Positions 22,779 through 30,947 of a stretch of DNA of 51,721 bases are shown here, one piece after another. The notes under the pieces are model-generated. The model worked only from the letters and a program-made list of their open reading frames with translations, ran no database searches and had not been told where the DNA came from. The DNA comes from Muribaculaceae bacterium. GTDB lineage: Bacteria > Bacteroidota > Bacteroidia > Bacteroidales > Muribaculaceae. A program made the position numbers and the translations under genes. The number at the start of each line of letters is the position of its first letter. Positions within the stretch are counted from its first letter, which is position 1. The DNA lies in assembly GCA_017483645.1 (NCBI GenBank), contig JAFUWD010000039.1, forward strand, positions 1-51,721, given 5' to 3'.

Positions 22779-24317
22779 ATGAATGACAAGTTTGAAATGG
22801 TGGCCAAGACCTTTCAAGGACTGGAGGGTGTGCTGGCCGATGAGTTGAGAGCGCTGGGCGCCGATGAAGTGACTGAAGGACGCCGCATGGTGGCCTTTGT
22901 GGGCGACAAGGAAATGATGTACCGCGCCAATTTCTGTTGCCGCACAGCGTTGCGGATTCTCAAACCGTTTCTGAAATTTCACGCCAACAGTGCCGATGAC
23001 CTCTATGAGCATGTGAAAGAGTTCGACTGGGAACAAGTGCTCACGGTCAACAAAACATTTTCTATCGACGCCACCACCTTCGGCGAAGAGTTCAGGCACT
23101 CACGCTTTGTCACCTACCGCGTGAAGGATGCCATCGTCGATTTCTTCAACGAGCGCTATGGCAAGCGGCCGTCGATTCGCCTCACCAACCCTGACCTGCG
23201 CTTCGACGTACATATCGCCGGCACCGAAGTCACCATCTCACTCGACTCGAGCGGTGAACCGCTCTACCGTCGAGGATGGCGCGTGGCTCAGACCGATGCC
23301 CCCATCAACGAGGTGCTGGCTGCAGGCATCATCAAGCTGAGCGGGTGGGACGGCCAAAGTAACTTTGTAGACCCGATGTGCGGCAGCGGCACGTTCTTGA
23401 TTGAGGCGGCAATGATTGCGGCCAACATCAATCCAGGTGTATTCCGCAAGGAATACGCTTTCCAGCTGTGGAATGACTATGACGAGGAGATGTTCTCACG
23501 TATCTACAACGACGATAGCGGCGAGCGTGAGTTTACCCACAAAATCTACGGCAGCGACATTGAAGGCAAGGCCGTGGCCATCGCACGCGAGAACATCAAA
23601 AGCGCCGGACTGGGACGATTCATCGAGCTGGAGCGCCGTGCCATCGAAGACATCACCGAGGCGCCTGAAAAAGGAGTCCTCATCACCAACCCGCCCTACG
23701 GCGAACGTCTGGAGGTGGAGAATATCGAGCAACTTTACCGCACCATCGGCGAGAAGCTAAAAAAAGTGTTCACCGGCTATCACGCATGGCTCATTTGCTA
23801 CGACAAGGAGCATTACGACAAGATTGGGCTCAAGGCTTCGGTGCACTACCCATTGCAAAACGGAGGTTTGGACTGCGAGTTGCGGGAATATGTGATTTTC
23901 GACGGCACCTATGACGACTTGCGCAGCCGTGGAGAGACGATAAAGAACGAAGGCTTCCGGGCCAGCGAGGACAAGCGACGCTTGCCACGTCGCGAATTCC
24001 GTCCCACCGACGATACCGAAGGCACCGACCACCCACGTCGTGAGTTCGACCGACCGCCACGCCGCCCCTTTGACCGTGGTGCCGACCGCTTTGCCGAGCG
24101 GCCACGCCGCCAGCGCGACGAGGAAAATGGAGATCATCCTCGAATCAGGCGCAACGGTGGTGCCGACACCAGGCACAGTGAGGAATACGCCCGACACATG
24201 CTGCGCGACAGGCAGCCACGCTTGGGCGCCGACAAAGAGGTGCCCATTATCAAGGGCCGCCGCAAGAGCTGGAAGCGCAAAGATTTGGACGACAACTCCT
24301 CCACCCCGCAGCAGTGA
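22779..24317 (+). CDS. THUMP-domain RNA methyltransferase (RlmL N-terminal-like)
   Basis: 512 residues. The N-terminal THUMP domain (about 1-160) binds RNA. The methyltransferase domain (about 160-390) has the SAM-binding motif PMCGSGTFLIEA and the catalytic NPPYGER. It corresponds to the N-terminal half of E. coli RlmL and probably makes m2G in 23S rRNA. The last 115 residues are a low-complexity Arg-, Asp- and Pro-rich tail with repeated RREF and PRR units, probably disordered and RNA-binding. The stop overlaps the GTG start of the next gene. Confidence 0.88.
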   Translation: MNDKFEMVAKTFQGLEGVLADELRALGADEVTEGRRMVAFVGDKEMMYRANFCCRTALRILKPFLKFHANSADDLYEHVKEFDWEQVLTVNKTFSIDATTFGEEFRHSRFVTYRVKDAIVDFFNERYGKRPSIRLTNPDLRFDVHIAGTEVTISLDSSGEPLYRRGWRVAQTDAPINEVLAAGIIKLSGWDGQSNFVDPMCGSGTFLIEAAMIAANINPGVFRKEYAFQLWNDYDEEMFSRIYNDDSGEREFTHKIYGSDIEGKAVAIARENIKSAGLGRFIELERRAIEDITEAPEKGVLITNPPYGERLEVENIEQLYRTIGEKLKKVFTGYHAWLICYDKEHYDKIGLKASVHYPLQNGGLDCELREYVIFDGTYDDLRSRGETIKNEGFRASEDKRRLPRREFRPTDDTEGTDHPRREFDRPPRRPFDRGADRFAERPRRQRDEENGDHPRIRRNGGADTRHSEEYARHMLRDRQPRLGADKEVPIIKGRRKSWKRKDLDDNSSTPQQ

Positions 24318-25300
24318 CCCACCCCGAAAAAATCAACGAGTATTTTAATAGCCGCGGCTTCACCGTGGTGAGTGCCTTGATGCTTGCCATCGCCGCTGGC
24401 GTGAGTTTGGTGTTGTCGCCCCCACCCGTTCCCGATGCCGGCAGTGGCATCTTGTTTTCAGCCCAATGGTCGACCATCGATTCGCCCACTGCGTCGGCTT
24501 TCCTCAATGTGGCCTGCATCATCGGCATCGGACTTCTTATGCTGGCGCTGAACAAGGTGTTCAACTTCGTGCGCTCCTATACCTTCATTTTTACATCGGT
24601 ATTTTTCCTGCTTGAAATGTCCACCCCGCTAACGTGCGGCATTTTCAACACCGGCACCACCTTGTGCCTGGTGCTCTTGGGTGGCATCTTACTGCTTTTC
24701 TCATCCTATCAAGACAAACATTCGCAGCACAGCATTTTCCTGCTGATGGCTGTGCTGGCCACCTGCAGTCTGTTTCAGTACGCATTTTTGCTGCTCATTC
24801 CGGCATTCTGCTTTGGATTTATGTATATGCGTGCCATGAACGTCAAGGGCTTCTTGGCCATGCTGCTGGGCCTGCTTACACCCATTTGGATTGTACTGGG
24901 ACTGGGCATCGCCCATTTGACCGACTTCAAGCCCTTCGGCATCAATGCCATTTGGGAATCGCTCGACTTGGGACAAATGCGCATGCTAGTTGTGACTGCG
25001 GCCACCACCACCCTGCTCGCCATTGTGCTTACCGCCATGAACCTGCTCACCATCATGAACTATCGGCTACAACTGCGAGTGTACAACGCCTTCTTTGTTA
25101 TGATGAGCGCGCTGGCTATTATAGCCATGTCCATCGACTACAAGGACATGACAGCATTCTTGCCCATCTTGTTCTTGTGCTTGAGTGTACAAGTGGCTCA
25201 CAGCTACACGCTGAGCACATTCTCACACCGTTATCTATTCATCATCGCCTTGATGGCACTGGCTATCGCCTCGTGCACGGCTCACTTGCTTCAAGGCTGA
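24314..25300 (+). CDS. Polytopic membrane protein of unknown function
   Basis: 328 residues with about nine or ten membrane segments and short loops. I recognise no catalytic motif; similar proteins in Bacteroidales are annotated only as conserved membrane proteins. The GTG start at 24314 overlaps the preceding stop (GTGA), indicating coupled translation with the methyltransferase gene. No ATG suits the N-terminus better. pdxB follows 24 bp after the stop. Confidence 0.78.
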   Translation: MTHPEKINEYFNSRGFTVVSALMLAIAAGVSLVLSPPPVPDAGSGILFSAQWSTIDSPTASAFLNVACIIGIGLLMLALNKVFNFVRSYTFIFTSVFFLLEMSTPLTCGIFNTGTTLCLVLLGGILLLFSSYQDKHSQHSIFLLMAVLATCSLFQYAFLLLIPAFCFGFMYMRAMNVKGFLAMLLGLLTPIWIVLGLGIAHLTDFKPFGINAIWESLDLGQMRMLVVTAATTTLLAIVLTAMNLLTIMNYRLQLRVYNAFFVMMSALAIIAMSIDYKDMTAFLPILFLCLSVQVAHSYTLSTFSHRYLFIIALMALAIASCTAHLLQG

Positions 25301-25324
25301 ACCAAGAATTCACCGCACTTGCCT

Positions 25325-26353
25325 ATGATTCACATTGTTGCCGAAAGCCACATTCCCTATCTGCACGGCGTGCTTGAGCCGTGGGCAAGAGTCACCTACT
25401 CGCCCGTTATCGACGCCAAGACGGCACACGATGCCGATGTGCTGCTGGTGCGCACACGCACACGATGCGATGCAGCGCTGCTCAACGGCAGCCACGTGCG
25501 CTTCATCGGCACCGCCACCATTGGCACCGACCACATCGACATGGATTACTGCCGTCAACACGGAATCACCGTGGCCAATGCTCCGGGATGCAACGCTCCG
25601 GCAGTGGCACAGTGGGTGCTTACCGCCATCGGCCGATGGATGCATCTGCGCAACGAGCAGGATGCCAGCCACCTGACACTGGGAGTGGTGGGCGTGGGAC
25701 ACGTGGGCAGTATTGTGGCCCGCTGGGCACGACAATTAGGCTTCAATGTGCTGCTCAATGACCCGCCACGGGCAATGCGCTCACCCGACGAGGCCGAGCT
25801 TTTCACTCCCCTGGCACAACTGGCGGCCCGGTGCCACATCATCACTTTCCACACGCCGCTAACAAGCAGCGGTCCGCATGCCACCCGCCACTTATGCGAC
25901 ACGCAGTTGCTCTCTGCCGCTAACAAATGCCGGTTAATAGTGAATGCCGCCCGCGGAGGCATTGCCGACGACCAAGCACTGGCACAATGGCATGGCGACG
26001 TGGCAATCGATTGCTGGGAAAACGAGCCACAGCTCAATCCGGCCCTGCTCCACAAGGCAATGGTAGCCACGCCTCACATCGCCGGCTACTCGGCACAAGG
26101 AAAAGCACGCGCCACAGCCATGCTGTTACAGGCCTTGAACGCTCATTTTGGATGGCAAGTGCCCGTTCCCGTCATCGACGCACCGACTGCCGGAGCAGAG
26201 CATGTGACACTCGACGGCATCATGGCCACCTACGATATCATGGCCGACACCGCAGCACTCCAAGCCCAGCCCGCCAGCTTCGAAATCTTGCGCAACACCT
26301 ACCACTTGCGCAGTGAGGTGTGTGACTTATTTCAGCCAACTGATAGCAAGTAA
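25325..26353 (+). CDS. pdxB: 4-phosphoerythronate dehydrogenase
   Basis: Oxidises 4-phospho-D-erythronate, the second step of the DXP-dependent vitamin B6 pathway. 342 residues of the D-isomer-specific 2-hydroxyacid dehydrogenase family. Visible features are TATIGTDHID and NAPGCNAPAVAQWV in the substrate half and the nucleotide-binding GVVGVGHVGSIV. The typical Arg (NAARGG), Glu (CWENEP) and His (ATPHIAGYS) catalytic positions follow. The C-terminal 65 residues form the dimerisation part. The start is ATG 25325, not a TTG six bases upstream. It ends tail-to-tail with lrp, with 2 bp between the stops. Confidence 0.92.
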   Translation: MIHIVAESHIPYLHGVLEPWARVTYSPVIDAKTAHDADVLLVRTRTRCDAALLNGSHVRFIGTATIGTDHIDMDYCRQHGITVANAPGCNAPAVAQWVLTAIGRWMHLRNEQDASHLTLGVVGVGHVGSIVARWARQLGFNVLLNDPPRAMRSPDEAELFTPLAQLAARCHIITFHTPLTSSGPHATRHLCDTQLLSAANKCRLIVNAARGGIADDQALAQWHGDVAIDCWENEPQLNPALLHKAMVATPHIAGYSAQGKARATAMLLQALNAHFGWQVPVPVIDAPTAGAEHVTLDGIMATYDIMADTAALQAQPASFEILRNTYHLRSEVCDLFQPTDSK

Positions 26354-26355
26354 CG

Positions 26356-26822
26356 TTAATGCGAGTAAACATCAACTGCAATTTCGCGGTTTATTCCTTG
26401 TTCGAGCGACAAGAGTGTCTCAGTGCGTGCCACACCCGGGATATTCTGAATGTAATTGTTGATTAAGTGCATCAAGTGGGCATTGTCGCGTGCGTACATC
26501 TTGATAAGCATGGTGAACCGGCCTGTGGTGCAGTGACATTCCACCACTTCAGGAATTTTTTCAAGTTCAGGTAAAACACTGCCGTACATTGAGCCACGCT
26601 CCAGTGTCAACCCAATAAAATTACACACATTATAGCCCAGCGCAACTGGGTCTACCCGATAGCCCGACCCAGTGATAACCTTAAGCTCTATCATACGCTG
26701 AATGCGCTGATGAACAGCCGCACGCGACACACCGCAAGCCATCGCAACGTCTTTCGATGGAATGCGGGCATTTTGCATGATTATTTCAAGGATTTTTTAT
26801 CGAGCGAATCTATTTGTACCAT
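26356..26822 (-). pseudogene. Lrp/AsnC-family regulator with a one-base frameshift
   Basis: The open part (26356-26778, 140 residues) has the Lrp HTH (SKDVAMACGVSRAAVHQRIQRM) and the RAM ligand-binding domain, but lacks the first helix. The missing start is present just upstream in another frame: ATG at 26822 encodes MVQIDSLDKK, and one extra A in the run of six A (about 26792-26797) would join it to ILEIIMQNARIPSKD. The repaired protein would have 155 residues, the usual length. This may be a real mutation, a slippage site or a homopolymer sequencing error. The internal ATG at 26778 could give a truncated protein. Confidence 0.85.
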
Positions 26823-26844
26823 GATTATTGTTTCTATTATTATG

Positions 26845-26852
26845 CAAAATTA
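26845..26852 (-). promoter_or_regulatory. lrp -7 box
   Basis: TAATTTTG on the minus strand, 23 bp before the ATG at 26822. No clear -33 box. It is divergent from the candidate small RNA. Confidence 0.5.
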
Positions 26853-26876
26853 CAAATTTCTTTTTAAAGGCACTAC

Positions 26877-26884
26877 TATTTTTG
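26877..26884 (+). promoter_or_regulatory. -7 box of the candidate small RNA
   Basis: TATTTTTG fits TAnnTTTG. The -33 is weak (TTTC at 26857-26860 is 16 bp away). Confidence 0.35.
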
Positions 26885-26889
26885 GTAAA

Positions 26890-26999
26890 TTTTCGGCAAA
26901 ATAAACCTACTGAAAACAATAATCAAACAAACGAGTGGTGATGGGTGGCGCATCCCTTCAGGTGAGAGCTACACGTCGCCTCGTTTGAAGGTTTTTTTT
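26890..26999 (+). ncRNA. Candidate small RNA with alternative hairpins
   Basis: CCTTCA (26955-26960) pairs with TGAAGG (26986-26991), followed directly by eight T, a clear terminator. Inside, AGGTGA (26960-26965) pairs with TCGCCT (26976-26981). An upstream CAAACGAG (26928-26935) pairs perfectly with CTCGTTTG (26980-26987), which shares bases with both stems, so the foldings compete as in attenuators. No plus-strand gene follows, so this would be a free-standing RNA of about 110 nt. Alternatively it is only a terminator. No known RNA family recognised. Confidence 0.4.
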
Positions 27000-27106
27000 C
27001 ATTTGCTGCGGTGCTCGATATGGAGAGCAATAAGCCAAATCAGACAAAACTGCGCAAAGTGTCACGAGAAAAGAACTTTGCGCCGTCAATATCTTTATTG
27101 AATCTG

Positions 27107-27541
27107 TTACGGAACTATTTTCTTGAGCGTAAGGCGCTGCAAGCGGCCCTTCCCGTCGGTACGGGTAAGCACCACGTTGCGGCTGCCACGCTCCACCATG
27201 GTGAAGCGGTTGTCTGCATCGAGCAGCTCGCTGAAGTCGACATAGGCCACCTTGGCATCGGGGAAGGTGATGGTGAGCACATCGCCATCTTCACTCCAGC
27301 GGCCATAATTCTCAAGGTTATCAGTGTGCTGTTCATCCACTTTTCGCACGCAGAACACGGTGCTTTGGAATTGAAAGAAGTATTGGCCATGATAGTCGGC
27401 CAGTGTGGTGCCGTCGAGTTCAATACGCTCCACGTTCCATGTGCCGAACCAAGAACCGATGTCGCCATTATTGTGTGTGCAGCCGGTGGTCAGCACCACC
27501 AGCAACGCTATGCTGAAGAGTTGTGTGAGATGTTTCATCAT
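27107..27541 (-). CDS. Lipocalin-like lipoprotein
   Basis: 144 residues (143 from the second ATG at 27538). A lipoprotein signal ends in the lipobox VLTTGC near residue 21. The mature part has a pattern like small lipocalin-type lipoproteins of Bacteroidales: GTWNVERIELDG, then alternating strands with YFFQF and GDVLTITF. Its role is unknown, perhaps binding a small ligand at the outer membrane. The start overlaps the wzi stop by 4 bp, so it is the last gene of the glsA-glsB-wzi operon. Confidence 0.75.
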   Translation of the reverse strand: MMKHLTQLFSIALLVVLTTGCTHNNGDIGSWFGTWNVERIELDGTTLADYHGQYFFQFQSTVFCVRKVDEQHTDNLENYGRWSEDGDVLTITFPDAKVAYVDFSELLDADNRFTMVERGSRNVVLTRTDGKGRLQRLTLKKIVP

Positions 27542-29070
27542 TTACCAAGTGTGAAATTTCCGTGATAAGTAATTGACAGCAGGGCGCCGGTGTTGTCGCC
27601 CATCATATTGCCGCGGTCCAGCGCAAACTGTGCACGCGCTTCCAAGCCCGGCACACGAGCCGGCTGGTAACGGGCCTCGACGAGCATTGAGGTTTCATGA
27701 ACGCCCTCGGCTCGGGGAAAGAAGGGTGTGCCCCAGGCCTTCCGATACGACACCAATGCCCGGTAGTGCCACTCGCTGTTCAGGTCGCCCTTGAACCCCA
27801 CGTGGAAAGCACGCAGCAAGTTGTCGGTGTAGCGCAGGTAGCCATCCAGGTTATAAAGAGGGGCCTTGACCATCGGCGAGCCGATTGACTGACCGTGGTT
27901 CTGGTAACCATTGTAGGTATAGTTGTTGTAGTAATCGTCGGCACCAGTGGCTTTGTCGGTGAGCGGAGTACCCTCATGGTCGCGGGGAGCCCAGTGGATG
28001 TGACCACTTTGGTTGGTGAGGTCTAAGTATTCCACCACTACACCGCTCACCACCGATGGCCGCCCCGTGGTAAACTCCAATCCCCACAGACCGTCGAATC
28101 CATTCAGCATACCAATACCCGAGCCGTCCTCCCAGGGACTTTGGTAATAGGCACGCAGACGATTGCCATTCTTGAAGCGGTAGGCACCTATGATGTCCCA
28201 TGAGCCAATATGGTTTCCCTCCACAAAGTCGTCGCCCCGGTTTCCGCCACCACTGCCGGCGATGAGCGCACGCCAAAACGCCTTGGCGTCGGTTGCCATC
28301 TCCAGGCGCGACTGCTCCACACCCTTGTCGTAGCGCACAACGGTGCCACCAAACTGGCATGCAGCCTGTCCACCGATAGTGAACACAAAGGGCTTGGTGG
28401 GATTGGTGCGGAAGTAGATGTTCTTATAATTGTACCAATAGCGGGTAGTCACAAAACTGTTGAGGTAATTGTAATGATTCTCAAGCCAATGGCCATCGGC
28501 AAACTTGTAGTAACCAATCTGACCGGCGATTTGTACCCATCCCTTTGTGAAGGGGATATTTTGAAAATTGACAAATCCGGCTGCAAACCCCGCTCCCGGG
28601 CGCGCATTGCCACTCATCACCAGGTCACCGCTGGTCAGGTCGTTGAGCAGAAAGGGCGACTGCTGCTGTTTCTGCCCCAGCAAAAGGAACACCCCGCGAT
28701 ATTTTCCCTCGGCATAGGCTTGTTGCAACCAAAAACGGGCCGGATGTTGACGATTGGCCACCATGCCGTCAGCAACCGTGTAGCGCAAGTAGTCGGTGCC
28801 CGACGAGTAGCCGCCCCACACCTCGGCGCCGAAACCATATGACAACCTGCGGGTAGTGTCCATCGTGTGCCACAGTGCTGCTTGTACCAGCGCCGACTTG
28901 GCCTGTGTGAGAGTTCCGCCACGGTTGGCAGCCATATAATGCGGTGCGAAATCACCTCCGCCTGCATTGGCTGTGAACGAGGCCTCATAATCAATTTGCA
29001 CCTGAGCCTGCATGGTAAGAACCGCAAACAGACTCAATGCCACAGGGACTCTACTGAAAAATTTTCTCAT
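27538..29070 (-). CDS. Wzi-family capsule assembly outer-membrane protein
   Basis: 510 residues with a signal peptide (1 to about 21, ending MQA) and a long beta-barrel rich in aromatic and Gly residues, ending in FTLGK. Segments such as FWLQQAYAEGKYRGVFLLLG and GFVNFQNIPFTKGWVQ match the Wzi family. E. coli Wzi anchors capsule at the cell surface; in Bacteroidota the family is broad and the ligand uncertain. The start at 29070 lies 1 bp after the glsB stop; upstream in-frame codons lie inside glsB. It is operonic with the glycine-lipid genes. Confidence 0.8.
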   Translation of the reverse strand: MRKFFSRVPVALSLFAVLTMQAQVQIDYEASFTANAGGGDFAPHYMAANRGGTLTQAKSALVQAALWHTMDTTRRLSYGFGAEVWGGYSSGTDYLRYTVADGMVANRQHPARFWLQQAYAEGKYRGVFLLLGQKQQQSPFLLNDLTSGDLVMSGNARPGAGFAAGFVNFQNIPFTKGWVQIAGQIGYYKFADGHWLENHYNYLNSFVTTRYWYNYKNIYFRTNPTKPFVFTIGGQAACQFGGTVVRYDKGVEQSRLEMATDAKAFWRALIAGSGGGNRGDDFVEGNHIGSWDIIGAYRFKNGNRLRAYYQSPWEDGSGIGMLNGFDGLWGLEFTTGRPSVVSGVVVEYLDLTNQSGHIHWAPRDHEGTPLTDKATGADDYYNNYTYNGYQNHGQSIGSPMVKAPLYNLDGYLRYTDNLLRAFHVGFKGDLNSEWHYRALVSYRKAWGTPFFPRAEGVHETSMLVEARYQPARVPGLEARAQFALDRGNMMGDNTGALLSITYHGNFTLGK

Positions 29071-29071
29071 C

Positions 29072-30007
29072 TTATTCGTTATTTTTTTTATATGTTCGGA
29101 TATGTCGGTTCTTTTTTTCGTCGGTGATTTCATCAATTTTGAAGAAAATGCTGCTTTCCTCCACTTCGCCAAACTCATGATTGATGGCCGTGCCACACAT
29201 ACGCATGGTGGGCGACAGGCTCATGTAGGCATTGACCAATGGAGGGATGTTGATGCCATGTTGCCGCACAAAGGCGTTGAGGCGCCGATAGTCCTCCTTG
29301 AAATTGTCGCCCACAAAATAATCACGCAGTTGCGGGTCATCGTTGCCTGTGTCGGCCAGTGGCTCGATGGGGGTCACCAGCGCATCAGGGTCGGGAAAAT
29401 ACAGATTCAGGAAATAGAGCAACATATTGCGGCATGCGCGGTCGTAGGCGGGATACATGGTCATCTTGCCGAAGAGGTACAACACCTGTGGATGAATGAT
29501 GGTGAGGGCTCCAAGCCCGTCCCACAGGTTGTCGAGGGCATAAATGGCTTTCACGCCGGCCCTGGTGGACTGGTACTCCAAGCGCACAAACGACCGTCCT
29601 AACTCAATGGTGCGAGGAAGCAACTCGTTGACAAACCGCTCCGAGAAACGGAACATGTGGGCAGTGGCCATGCGTGGCACCCCGGCGACAATGCGCACAT
29701 CGCTGCCCAAGATATAACGATAGGCCCCCACGATTTCTCGACGATCGGGATTCCACACGAGCAACTGTCGGCAGGGCGGGTCCATGAGGTCGAACTCGTC
29801 GATGTCACATTCCTTGCCGGTTCCTCCGCCGGCAGCCCTGAAAGAAATCTCGCGCAACCGCCCAATCTCACGCATCACATTGGGTGCCGAGTGGGCGTCG
29901 ACAACGTAAATCTCGTTACCGGCTTTGTTGGTTTTGCGCAACAGGCGCTCGGGCGTGAGCTCGGCCTCAAGCAGCCTCACATCAATGGGGTCAATTATCT
30001 GTTTCAT
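29072..30007 (-). CDS. glsB: Glycine N-acyltransferase (GlsB-type, GNAT/OlsB-like)
   Basis: 311 residues with the OlsB/hemolysin-like acyltransferase fold: LREISFRAAGGGTGKECDID, then DPPCRQLLVWN, EIVGAYRYI and FSERFVNELLPRTIELGRSFV. In Bacteroides thetaiotaomicron GlsB joins a 3-hydroxy fatty acid to glycine, giving commendamide, the first step of glycine-lipid synthesis. Assignment rests on family and on the adjacent acyltransferase. The start is the ATG at 30007, which overlaps the end of the upstream gene by 17 bp; the longer frame would run far into it. wzi follows 1 bp after the stop. Confidence 0.85.
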   Translation of the reverse strand: MKQIIDPIDVRLLEAELTPERLLRKTNKAGNEIYVVDAHSAPNVMREIGRLREISFRAAGGGTGKECDIDEFDLMDPPCRQLLVWNPDRREIVGAYRYILGSDVRIVAGVPRMATAHMFRFSERFVNELLPRTIELGRSFVRLEYQSTRAGVKAIYALDNLWDGLGALTIIHPQVLYLFGKMTMYPAYDRACRNMLLYFLNLYFPDPDALVTPIEPLADTGNDDPQLRDYFVGDNFKEDYRRLNAFVRQHGINIPPLVNAYMSLSPTMRMCGTAINHEFGEVEESSIFFKIDEITDEKKNRHIRTYKKNNE

Positions 30008-30848
30008 GGCTGGAGGATTTGAGGTTTGCCAATTGATAGACCGCCTGCCGCACGCGCTCGGTTTCCTCGCGCGGATAGGCAGCATCGAGTGTGTCGCATG
30101 CGATAGGCTCACCCACCGACACACGCAGTGTGGTGCCGCGCAACTTGAGCATTTCGTGTGGCAGAAGTATCATCTCCACGTTAAATTTCATTCCCAAGCG
30201 GACACGCCAGCGGGCCAAGCGATAGAAAAGAGCCGAGTTTTTAGCGTCGACGTACACCGGCACAAGGTCGCGCTTGTGCGACACGGCGTGTGTGACGATG
30301 AATTTTGACCATGTCAGGTCGGCGATGGAGCCATCATCCATTTTGCGCGAACATAATCCGGCCGGGAACGTAATCATCTGGTTGGAGCCGGCATATTGCC
30401 GCTCGATTTCAGCGGCTGCCTGACGCGATTGTCTTCCGTACTTGTTCACCGGCAGGAATATTCCGGCAAGCGGCTTCACCGCCATGAGCAAGTCGTTGAC
30501 CAAGAATCGTATATTACCCTGGTGGCGGTCGCCCAAAAGTTGTATGAGCGCCATCCCGTCGAGCCCGCCCAACGGATGGTTGCTTACATAGATGTAACGT
30601 CCGTCCGCCGGCACCTGCTCCAATCCATGCGCCTCGACTTTCACATCCAAGTAGTCGAGGGCTGTGCGTGCCGCCTCCACACCCGTTTTGTCGCCGATGC
30701 GTCGCAATATCTCGTTCAGTTCATCCTGATGGATGATGCGTGCCAACCAGCGCACCGCAAATCCCGGTATCCATCGAGAATATTTGGGCGCTTTGCTGCG
30801 TAAAACTTCACGCACATCGATATGTAGAGCATCGCCTGACATAAACAT
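29991..30848 (-). CDS. glsA: O-acyltransferase (GlsA-type, PlsC-like)
   Basis: 285 residues. A lysophospholipid-acyltransferase domain has the catalytic motif as SNHPLGGLDG (the HxxxxD site) and the substrate motif as FPAGLCSRK. With GlsB it would add the second acyl chain to make a diacylated glycine lipid at the inner membrane. The promoter box (30871-30864) rules out the longer start at 30896; ATG 30848 or 30842 fit, leaving a leader of about 10-16 nt. It is the first gene of the operon. Confidence 0.83.
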   Translation of the reverse strand: MFMSGDALHIDVREVLRSKAPKYSRWIPGFAVRWLARIIHQDELNEILRRIGDKTGVEAARTALDYLDVKVEAHGLEQVPADGRYIYVSNHPLGGLDGMALIQLLGDRHQGNIRFLVNDLLMAVKPLAGIFLPVNKYGRQSRQAAAEIERQYAGSNQMITFPAGLCSRKMDDGSIADLTWSKFIVTHAVSHKRDLVPVYVDAKNSALFYRLARWRVRLGMKFNVEMILLPHEMLKLRGTTLRVSVGEPIACDTLDAAYPREETERVRQAVYQLANLKSSSHETDN

Positions 30849-30863
30849 TTCTTTAGCAAAAGG

Positions 30864-30871
30864 CAAAGTTA
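30864..30871 (-). promoter_or_regulatory. glsA operon -7 box
   Basis: TAACTTTG on the minus strand, 15 bp before the ATG at 30848. The -33 is weak. Confidence 0.55.
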
Positions 30872-30911
30872 AGAAATTTTCACAGAAGGTCATCACTTCA
30901 AGCCCACAAAA

Positions 30912-30943
30912 TTTGTTTTACGGCACGAAAAGTAATAATTTTG
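30912..30943 (+). promoter_or_regulatory. Perfect promoter next to a start codon
   Basis: TTTG (30912-30915), exactly 20 bp, then TAATTTTG (30936-30943). The ATG at 30948 follows after 4 bp, so the transcript should have almost no leader. Confidence 0.78.
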
Positions 30944-30947
30944 CAAC

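Noticed and set aside
26966-26974. AGCTACAC resembling part of a preQ1-I riboswitch
   Set aside because: The rest of the preQ1 aptamer (hairpin and A-rich tail) is missing, and no queuosine gene follows.
27011-27565. Plus-strand open frame downstream of the candidate small RNA, which would make it a riboswitch
   Set aside because: It is antisense to the lipoprotein gene and has no protein features.
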